The notes below the pieces were generated by a model, which worked only from the letters and a program-made list of their open reading frames with translations, was not told where the DNA came from and ran no database searches. From Bordetella sp. (GTDB lineage: Bacteria > Pseudomonadota > Gammaproteobacteria > Burkholderiales > Burkholderiaceae_B): DNA of 5,657 nt. Positions within the stretch are counted from its first letter, which is position 1. Every line of letters begins with the position of its first letter. The position numbers were made by a program, and so were the translations under genes. The stretch is from the NCBI GenBank assembly GCA_027450125.1, contig DAIDKG010000426.1, positions 1 to 5,657 on the forward strand, read 5' to 3'. Positions 1 through 5,396 of the stretch are shown piece after piece.

Positions 1-84
1 GCCTATCGCACCGCGCTGGAGCGCGCCATGCAGGGCTACGCGCAAGCCTGCGCAGACGAAAACCCCCTGCAGATGACCGCCTGA
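1..84 (+). CDS. C-terminal end of an unidentified protein (partial, 27 residues)
   Basis: Frame 1 is open from the window edge to a TGA at 82-84. The visible tail contains the string ALERAMQGYAQACADEN and ends in QMTA. The codons are GC-rich at third positions like the real genes downstream, and the stop is followed after 26 bases by a hairpin, so it looks like a genuine gene end rather than chance. The tail is hydrophilic and probably helical, with no motif I can assign to a family, so I give no function. It is on the same strand as nrdA, but the separate promoter between them argues against one operon. Confidence 0.6.
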   Translation, partial: AYRTALERAMQGYAQACADENPLQMTA

Positions 85-110
85 CGCGCCTGTGAAGTAA
101 GCACTTCGGA

Positions 111-138
111 GCCTGGGCTTGTGCCGACAAGCCCGGGC
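111..138 (+). terminator. GC-rich hairpin after the upstream gene, possible terminator
   Basis: The arms GCCTGGGCTTGT (111-122) and ACAAGCCCGGGC (127-138) pair over 12 positions with one G-T wobble and a 4-base loop. It begins 27 bases after the stop of the upstream gene and lies before the nrdA promoter, the expected place for a transcript end. There is no T-run after it (the next bases are AGATTCCC), so it is not a classical intrinsic terminator. It could instead protect an mRNA 3' end or act with Rho. A smaller stem, GAAGT/ACTTC (94-107), lies just before it. Confidence 0.45.
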
Positions 139-181
139 AGATTCCCTGACAAACACTAACGATTTATGGGGAAAGTCGTGC

Positions 182-210
182 TTGTCCTGTCACTCTCGTC
201 CTACTAGAAT
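182..210 (+). promoter_or_regulatory. Predicted sigma-70 promoter of the nrdAB operon
   Basis: A -35 hexamer TTGTCC (182-187) and a -10 hexamer TAGAAT (205-210) are separated by exactly 17 bp; they match 4 and 5 of 6 consensus bases. The start of transcription would fall near 216-218, giving an untranslated leader of about 145 bases before the nrdA ATG at 363. The -10 lies inside the first NrdR-like box, the arrangement expected for a repressed RNR promoter. An alternative -10 (TATAGT, 241-246) has no acceptable -35 at the right distance. Confidence 0.6.
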
Positions 211-216
211 TAGTAG
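201..216 (+). promoter_or_regulatory. NrdR box 1 (operator overlapping the -10)
   Basis: The 16-mer CTACTAGAATTAGTAG has perfectly complementary outer arms (CTACTA and TAGTAG) around GAAT and keeps the CTA...TAG core of the known NrdR consensus (roughly ACACWATATATWGTGT). NrdR is a zinc-finger/ATP-cone repressor that binds paired boxes upstream of RNR operons and responds to nucleotide state. The box covers the predicted -10, so bound repressor would block RNA polymerase. The regulator itself is not encoded in this window. Confidence 0.7.
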
Positions 217-232
217 CGATGGATGGGGTGAT

Positions 233-248
233 ACACTAGATATAGTAG
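233..248 (+). promoter_or_regulatory. NrdR box 2
   Basis: The 16-mer ACACTAGATATAGTAG agrees with the NrdR consensus at all but about three positions. It starts 32 bp after box 1 (233 against 201), leaving a 16-bp spacer. That is about three helical turns, the spacing known for paired NrdR boxes that let repressor oligomers bind one face of the DNA. It lies just downstream of the predicted transcription start. Two boxes at the canonical spacing next to nrdA make the call much stronger than either alone. Confidence 0.78.
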
Positions 249-312
249 AAACACCGCCGCAACACACGCTGTTCCGCCCGCGGCACCCTCCCCCTCCGAC
301 ATTCTCATTCCT

Positions 313-347
313 GGCAAGACCGGCCCGGTCTTGCCGCCTCGCTTTTT
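313..347 (+). promoter_or_regulatory. Leader hairpin with downstream T-run before nrdA
   Basis: The arms GGCAAGACC (313-321) and GGTCTTGCC (327-335) form a perfect 9-bp stem around GGCCC; the loop bases could extend the pairing slightly. TTTTT follows at 343-347, seven bases after the stem, and the nrdA ribosome binding site (AGGAG, 353-357) comes 6 bases later. The shape resembles an attenuator or leaky terminator within the operon leader, but the gap between stem and T-run is longer than in strong terminators. It might equally affect mRNA stability or ribosome access. No leader peptide or known riboswitch was recognised. Confidence 0.45.
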
Positions 348-362
348 CGCACAGGAGCTTCC

Positions 363-3284
363 ATGCAGACTTCGATCGCCTCTGTGACCCGGCCTTCCGC
401 CGTGCCGCCCGCGACTGCCCCCGCTGACGCCGCCGGCGGCCAGTGGGCTGGCTACCAGATCATCCGCCGCAACGGCTCGGTGGTCGGTTTCGAACCCAGC
501 AAGATCGCCATCGCCATGACCAAGGCCTTCCTGGCCGTCAATGGCGGCCAGGGCGCCGCCTCGGCCCGCGTGCGCGAGCTGGTCGAGCAGCTCACCGCGC
601 AGGCGGTCAACGCGTTGGTGCGCAATCGCCCCGGCGGCGGCACCTTCCATATCTAAGACGTGCAGGACCAGGTCGAGCTGGCGCTGATGCGCTCCGGCGA
701 ACACGACGTGGCCCGCGCCTACGTGCTCTATCGCGAGAAGCGCGCCCAGGAACGCGCCGCAGCCGCCCACGCCCCGGGATCCGATGCCGCCGCGGCCGCC
801 AGCGAGGCGGTCCTGCACGTCACCGAAGGCGGCGCGCGCCGCCCGCTCGACATGGCTGCGCTGCGCGCCACCATCGAAGCCGCCGGCGAAGGCCTGACCC
901 AGTACGTCGACACCGAGGCCATCCTCAGGGAAACCGTCAAGAACCTGTATGACGGCATACCGGTCGACGAGGTCTTCAAGTCGGCCATCCTGTCCGCCCG
1001 CTCCCTGGTCGAAAAGGACCCGGCCTACACCAAGGTCACCGCCCGCCTGCTGCTGCACACGGTGCGCAAGGAAGTGCTGGGCGAGGAAGTCTCGCAGTCC
1101 GGCATGGCCACCCGCTACGCCGAGTACTTCCCGGCCTTCGTCGCCCGCGGCATCGAAGGCGGCCTGCTCTCGCCCGAGCTGGCCAAGTTCGACCTGGCCC
1201 GCGTGGCCGCCGCACTGGACGCAAGCCGCGACCTGCAGTTCGACTATCTCGGCCTGCAGACCCTGTACGACCGCTACTTCCTGCACATCGGCGGCACCCG
1301 CATCGAGCTGCCGCAGGTGTTCTTCATGCGCGTGGCCATGGGCCTGGCGCTGCGCGAGACCGATCGCGAAGCGCGCGCCATCGAGTTCTACGAGATCTTG
1401 TCCTCGTTCGACTTCATGAGCTCGACGCCCACGCTGTTCAACGCCGGCACCCTGCACTCGCAGCTGTCCTCCTGCTATCTCACCACCGTGTCCGACGACC
1501 TGGAAGGCATCTACGAGGCCATCAAGGAAAACGCGCTGCTGGCCAAGTATGCCGGCGGCCTGGGCAACGACTGGACGCCCGTGCGCGCGCTTCGCAGCCA
1601 CATCAAGGGCACCAACGGCGAAAGCCAGGGCGTCGTGCCTTTCCTTAAGGTGGTCAACGACACCGCCGTGGCGGTGAACCAGGGCGGCAAGCGCAAGGGC
1701 GCGGTCTGCACCTATCTCGAGACCTGGCACCTGGACATCGAGGAATTCCTCGAACTGCGCAAGAACACCGGCGACGAGCGCCGCCGCACGCACGACATGA
1801 ACACGGCAAACTGGATCCCCGACCTGTTCATGAAGCGCGTCATGGAAAACGGCGAATGGACGCTGTTCTCGCCTTCGACCTGCCCCGACCTGCACGACAA
1901 GGTCGGCCGCGAGTTCGAGGCGGCCTACCTGGGCTATGAGGCCAAGGCGGCCAGCGGCGAGATCACGCTCTTCAAGAAAATGCCGGCCATCTCGCTGTGG
2001 CGCAAGATGCTGTCCATGCTGTTCGAAACCGGCCACCCCTGGATCACCTTCAAGGATCCTTGCAACATCCGTTCGCCGCAGCAGCACGTGGGCGTGGTGC
2101 ACAGCTCCAACCTTTGCACCGAGATCACGCTCAATACCAACGACTCGGAAATCGCGGTCTGCAACCTGGGCTCGGTGAATCTTCCCGCGCACATGAAGCT
2201 TGCCGCCGACGGCAGCTACGAACTCGACCACGACAAGCTCAAGCGTACCGTCGGCATCGCCATGCGCATGCTCGACAACGTGATCGACATCAACTATTAC
2301 GCCGTCGACAAGGCGCGCAACTCCAATGCCAAGCACCGCCCGGTGGGCATGGGCATCATGGGCTTCCAGGACTGCCTGCACATGATGCGCGTGCCGTACG
2401 CCTCGCAAGCCGCGGTGGAATTCGCCGATCGTTCGATGGAAGCCGTGTGCTACCAGGCCTACTGGGCCTCGAGCGCGCTGGCCGAGGAGCGCGGCCGCTA
2501 CCAATCGTACGAAGGTTCCTTGTGGTCGCGCGGCATCCTGCCGCAAGACACCATCGCGATGCTGCGCGACGAACGCGGCGGTTTCGTCGATGTCGATGCA
2601 TCGAGCACGCTCGATTGGGATGCGTTGCGCGCGCGCATCAAAACGCATGGCATGCGCAACTCCAACTGCATCGCAATCGCACCAACCGCGACGATTTCCA
2701 ATATCATTGGCGTGTCTGCGTGCATCGAACCCACATACCAAAACTTGTACGTCAAATCGAATCTCTCTGGCGAGTTCACGGTTGTCAACGATCACCTCGT
2801 TCGTGACTTGAAGAAACTCGGCCTGTGGGACGAAGTCATGGTCGCCGATCTCAAGTACTTCGACGGCAGCCTGTCCCGCATCGATCGCGTTCCCGCCGAA
2901 CTGCGCGAACTCTACGCCACCGCGTTCGAAGTCGAACCGAGCTGGCTGGTCGAGTGCGCATCGCGCCGCCAGAAGTGGATCGACCAGGCCCAATCGCTGA
3001 ACATCTACATGGCCGGCGCCTCGGGCAAGAAACTGGACGACACCTACAAGCTCGCATGGCAGCGCGGCCTGAAGACCACGTATTACCTGCGCACGCTGGG
3101 TGCCACCAGCGCCGAGAAGTCCACCGGCCGCGGCGGCGAGCTGAACGCCGTCAGCGCCACGCCCGCCCCCGGCGCCTCGGCTTCGGCCATGGCGCCCAAC
3201 CTGCCCGAACCCGAAATCGTCGGCGCAGTCTGCACTATGAAGCCGGGCGACCCCGGCTTCGAAGAGTGCGAAGCCTGCCAATAA
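363..3284 (+). pseudogene. nrdA: Class I ribonucleoside-diphosphate reductase, large (alpha) subunit, interrupted by an in-frame stop
   Basis: NrdA reduces ribonucleoside diphosphates to deoxy forms in the cytoplasm, using a radical supplied by NrdB. The frame spans 973 residues, close to the length of long two-cone NrdA proteins such as the Pseudomonas type. Residues about 31-127 form an N-terminal ATP-cone and about 150-240 a second one; these sense ATP/dATP. Catalytic residues are present: Cys371 (SSC), Asn583-Cys585-Glu587 (NLCTE) and Cys600 for thiyl radical chemistry, Tyr907-Tyr908 for radical transfer, and the C-terminal pair Cys969/Cys972 (CEAC) for re-reduction after an Ala/Pro-rich linker. 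The ATG at 363 follows AGGAG (353-357) by 5 bases. Codon 98 is TAA (654-656), inside cone 1; conserved sequence ([11 protein letters not shown]) resumes directly, and homologues have Glu there. As written, translation yields only a 97-residue fragment. Identity as nrdA is near certain; whether it is truly broken is not. Confidence 0.95.
654..656 (+). other. Premature in-frame TAA in nrdA (codon 98)
   Basis: The reading runs GGGTFHI, stop, DVQDQVEL. Related ATP-cone sequences read FHIEDVQDQVE as I remember them, so TAA most simply replaces GAA by one G-to-T change. There is no frameshift on either side. A GTG (660-662) and an ATG (687-689) follow closely, but neither has a convincing ribosome binding site. 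Confidence 0.9.
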
Positions 3285-3302
3285 CGTTTCGGAGAATTCG
3301 AC

Positions 3303-4466
3303 ATGCTGAACTGGGAAGACAACGCCACCCAACAAACGGCACCCGCCGCGGGTGGCTCCGCTGCCGACGCGAACTTGCGCCCCGCGTCGGGCGCGTTCGC
3401 CGACGCGGCCATCCCGACGCCCGCGGACGCGTCGCAGTACGACGCGTCGCGCCGTGTGAAAGTGGCCGATAAGCGCATCATCAACGGCCAGACCGACGTC
3501 AATCAGCTGGTGCCGTTCAAATAGAAGTGGGCCTGGGAAAAATACCTGGCCACCTGCGCCAACCACTGGATGCCGCAGGAAATCAATATGTCGCGCGACA
3601 TCGCGCTGTGGAAAAACCCCAACGGGCTGACCGAGGACGAGCGCCGCATCGTCAAGCGCAATCTGGGTTTCTTCGTCACGGCCGACTCGCTCGCCGCCAA
3701 CAACATCACGCTGGGCACCTACCGCCACATCACGGCGCCCGAGTGCCGCCAGTTCCTGCTGCGCCAGGCCTTCGAAGAAGCAATCCACACCCACGCCTAC
3801 CAGTACATCGTGGAAAGCCTGGATCTGGACGAATCCGAGATCTTCAATGCCTACAACGAAGTGCCGTCCATCCGGGCCAAGGACGAGTTCCTCATCCCGT
3901 TCATCGACGCCATTTCCGATCCCGGCTTCAAGACGGGCACGCCCGAAGCCGACCAGACGCTGCTCAAGTCCCTGATCGTCTTCGCCTGCCTGATGGAAGG
4001 CCTGTTCTTCTACGTGGGCTTCACGCAGATCCTGGCGCTGGGCCGGCAGAACAAGATGACCGGCGCCGCCGAACAGTACATGTACATCCTGCGCGACGAG
4101 TCCATGCACTGCAACTTCGGCATCGACCTGATCAACACCATCAAGCTCGAGAACCCGCACCTGTGGACGCCCGAATTCCGCGAGGAAATCCGCGGCCTGT
4201 TCAAGAAGGCGGTCGATCTCGAATACGCCTACGCCGAAGACACCATGCCGCGCGGCGTGCTGGGCCTGAACGCCCCCATGTTCAAGTCGTATCTGCGCTT
4301 CATCGCCAACCGGCGCTGCCAGCAGATCGGCATCGAACCGCTGTTCCCCCAGGAAGAAAACCCCTTCCCGTGGATGGCGGAAATGATTGACCTGAAAAAG
4401 GAACGCAACTTTTTCGAAACCCGCGTGATCGAATACCAGACCGGCGGCACACTGAACTGGGAATAG
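3303..4466 (+). pseudogene. nrdB: Class I ribonucleoside-diphosphate reductase, small (beta) subunit, interrupted by an in-frame stop
   Basis: NrdB holds the dimetal-tyrosyl radical centre that activates NrdA. The frame covers 387 residues. Predicted metal ligands are Asp128, Glu159, His162, Glu232, Glu266 and His269 (motifs [37 protein letters not shown]), with Tyr166 as radical tyrosine in the expected E-x2-H-x3-Y spacing. The C-terminal tail ends in GGTLNWE, the type of peptide that docks on NrdA. The start at 3303 has GGAGA (3291-3295) seven bases upstream and lies 18 bp after the nrdA stop, so the two genes form an operon. Codon 74 is TAG (3522-3524), between VPFK and KWAWEKY, where homologues have Tyr. 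As written this gives a 73-residue fragment without any metal ligand. A restart at ATG 3588 (AGGA at 3577-3580) would keep all ligands but lose the first 95 residues. Confidence 0.95.
3522..3524 (+). other. Premature in-frame TAG in nrdB (codon 74)
   Basis: The reading runs NQLVPFK, stop, KWAWEKYL with no shift of frame. Homologues read VPFKYKWAWEKY as I remember them, so one third-base change from TAC or TAT explains it. The same stop codon, TAG, is the natural end of nrdB at 4464-4466, so it is not obviously reassigned in this organism. Confidence 0.9.
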
Positions 4467-4474
4467 GCCGAAAC

Positions 4475-4503
4475 GCACCGCCGCCTTCGCGGCCTGGCGG
4501 TGC
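4475..4503 (+). terminator. Hairpin after nrdB, possible operon transcript end
   Basis: The arms GCACCGCC (4475-4482) and GGCGGTGC (4496-4503) pair perfectly over 8 bp, with an inner GCC/GGC stem (4483-4485 with 4491-4493), a 5-base loop and two unpaired bases. It begins 8 bases after the nrdB stop. The following bases are TGCCCCTTCCC, a pyrimidine stretch without a clean T-run, so termination may be weak or need Rho. Confidence 0.45.
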
Positions 4504-4582
4504 TGCCCCTTCCCACTCCTTGGCTCCCGGTGTAGCATTCGCCACGCAAGACTTACGGTAGACAGCACGATCGTCTGCCGGC

Positions 4583-4632
4583 GCCATTTGAAATGGCTCG
4601 CGCGAGAAACGCGGGGGCCATATCAAATGGCC
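4583..4632 (+). repeat. Cluster of inverted repeats able to form one long hairpin
   Basis: Three local palindromes follow each other: GCCATTTGAAATGGC (4583-4597), CTCGCGCGAG (4597-4606) and GGCCAT/ATGGCC around ATCAA (4616-4632). The segment can also fold as one imperfect hairpin: 4583-4590 pairs with 4624-4631 (8 bp), 4593-4597 with 4617-4621 (5 bp), then two more pairs, and 4601-4604 with 4610-4613 (4 bp) around AGAAA. The local and long folds exclude each other. It lies 150 bp upstream of the H1-like gene. Its role is unknown: operator, RNA switch or remnant of an interspersed repeat are all possible. Confidence 0.6.
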
Positions 4633-4770
4633 GTGCTGAATTCATTAGCGCAAGCCGTTGCAACACTTCCGCTCGTACAGGGTCGTGGCATGCGCCGATG
4701 AATAGCCCGAGTGCGGTCCGCCATCCGGCGGAACGTGACACGGGTTTATGTTCTGGGACCCCTGAACCTA

Positions 4771-4775
4771 AGGAG
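4771..4775 (+). promoter_or_regulatory. Ribosome binding site deciding the H1-like start
   Basis: AGGAG lies 7 bases before the ATG at 4783. The nearer in-frame ATG at 4777 is only one base away, too close to use, and the longer frame start at 4711 has no such site and would add an N-terminus unlike the Lys/Ala-repeat family. Confidence 0.8.
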
Positions 4776-4782
4776 CATGACC

Positions 4783-5250
4783 ATGGCAACTGCCAAGAAA
4801 GCCGCCAAGAAAGCGGTGAAGAAGCCCGCGGCCAAGAAGGCCGTCAAGAAGGTCGTCAAGAAAGCCGCCGTCAAGAAGGCCGTGGTGAAGAAGGCCGCCG
4901 TCAAGAAGGTCGCGGTCAAGAAGGTAGCGAAGAAGGCCGTCGCCAAGAAGGCCGTCAAGAAGGTCGCCGCCAAGAAAGCCGCGGTCAAGAAGCCCGCTGC
5001 CAAGAAGGTCGCCAAGAAGGCCGTCAAGAAAGTAGCGAAGAAGGCCGTCAAGAAGGTTGCCAAGAAGGCCGCCAAAAAGGCTGCCAAGAAACCTGCGGCC
5101 AAAAAGCCTGCTGCGAAAAAGCCCGCTGCGGCCAAGAAAGCTGCGCCCAAGAAGCCCGCCATGCCGCCCTCGACGGCTGCTGCGCCGGGCGCCAAGACGG
5201 CGCTCAATCCCGCCGCTTCCTGGCCCTTCCCGACCGGCGGCCGTCCCTAA
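4783..5250 (+). CDS. bpH1: Histone H1-like DNA-binding protein, lysine/alanine repeats (BpH1-like)
   Basis: The 155-residue product starts MATAKKAAKKAVKK. To about residue 126 it is almost entirely Lys, Ala and Val with some Pro, in repeating blocks such as VAKKAVKK and PAAKKPAAKK; a roughly 30-residue less basic tail ends in FPTGGRP. This resembles the C-terminal tail of eukaryotic histone H1 and the known Bordetella BpH1 protein, a growth-phase-regulated, dispensable nucleoid protein that varies in size among strains. It should bind DNA by charge and compact the nucleoid; there is no globular domain, signal peptide or membrane segment. The start is fixed by AGGAG at 4771-4775. It stands alone with a strong terminator after it, separate from nrdAB. 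The gene name rests on resemblance; other beta-proteobacteria have similar proteins. Confidence 0.88.
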   Translation: MATAKKAAKKAVKKPAAKKAVKKVVKKAAVKKAVVKKAAVKKVAVKKVAKKAVAKKAVKKVAAKKAAVKKPAAKKVAKKAVKKVAKKAVKKVAKKAAKKAAKKPAAKKPAAKKPAAAKKAAPKKPAMPPSTAAAPGAKTALNPAASWPFPTGGRP

Positions 5251-5275
5251 ACAGACGCCGCTGCGTTGAGCAGTC

Positions 5276-5309
5276 AAGCCGCCTGGCCCAGCCAGGCGGC
5301 TTTTCTTTT
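5276..5309 (+). terminator. Strong intrinsic terminator of the H1-like gene
   Basis: A perfect 10-bp GC-rich stem (GCCGCCTGGC at 5278-5287, GCCAGGCGGC at 5291-5300) with a 3-base loop is followed at once by TTTTCTTTT (5301-5309), and the AA at 5276-5277 can pair with the first Ts. It begins 25 bases after the stop codon. This is a textbook Rho-independent terminator for + strand transcription. Confidence 0.93.
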
Positions 5310-5396
5310 GCCCTGCCGACGCGAACGCCGGAGGGGGGCGGTATGCGACAATGATCCCTGTCAACTTCATGCAAGGCTAAGGGCACGGCACACATC

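Larger units (their letters stand above)
4467..4782 (+). other. 316-bp non-coding gap between nrdB and the H1-like gene
   Basis: No convincing protein gene is present. The gap holds the post-nrdB hairpin, a cluster of inverted repeats at 4583-4632 and, at its end, the ribosome binding site of the H1-like gene. A TTGAAA hexamer (4588-4593) resembles a -35 but has no matching -10; a TTGCAA (4658-4663) is likewise unpaired. The promoter of the H1-like gene is therefore not identified, though it most likely lies here. Confidence 0.6.

Noticed and set aside
163..175. A DnaA box near TTATGGGGA, by analogy with E. coli nrdAB
   Set aside because: It shares only TTAT and the last base with TTATNCACA; too weak to call.
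119..427. A 102-codon + strand frame over the nrd control region
   Set aside because: It starts inside the hairpin, runs through the promoter, NrdR boxes and leader, and overlaps the nrdA start; it has no ribosome binding site and an implausible composition.
363..4466. Genetic code reassignment of TAA or TAG
   Set aside because: TAA ends nrdA and the H1-like gene and TAG ends nrdB at their expected family ends. No other in-frame stop use is seen, and the putative residues differ (Glu and Tyr).
210..4568. A 1452-codon open frame on the - strand across the whole nrdAB operon
   Set aside because: It mirrors nrdA and nrdB exactly; long antisense frames arise in high-GC genes with few A or T third bases. 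Its protein is low-complexity, rich in Gly, Ala, Val and Arg, with no recognisable domain, and it has no plausible start signals.
4588..4616. A promoter for the H1-like gene starting with TTGAAA
   Set aside because: At 16-18 bp spacing the sequence is GCGGGG-like, without any resemblance to a -10.
4783..5160. A CRISPR or minisatellite array at the AAGAAG repeats
   Set aside because: The repeats are short, codon-phased and explained by a Lys/Ala protein; there are no unique spacers of constant length.
4593..5354. A 253-codon + strand frame over the H1-like gene, plus two - strand frames of 153 and 200 codons
   Set aside because: These are out-of-frame or antisense readings of the AAGAAG repeats, giving monotonous Gln-Glu-Gly-Arg or Ala-Phe-Leu strings. 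They read through the terminator or lack start signals.
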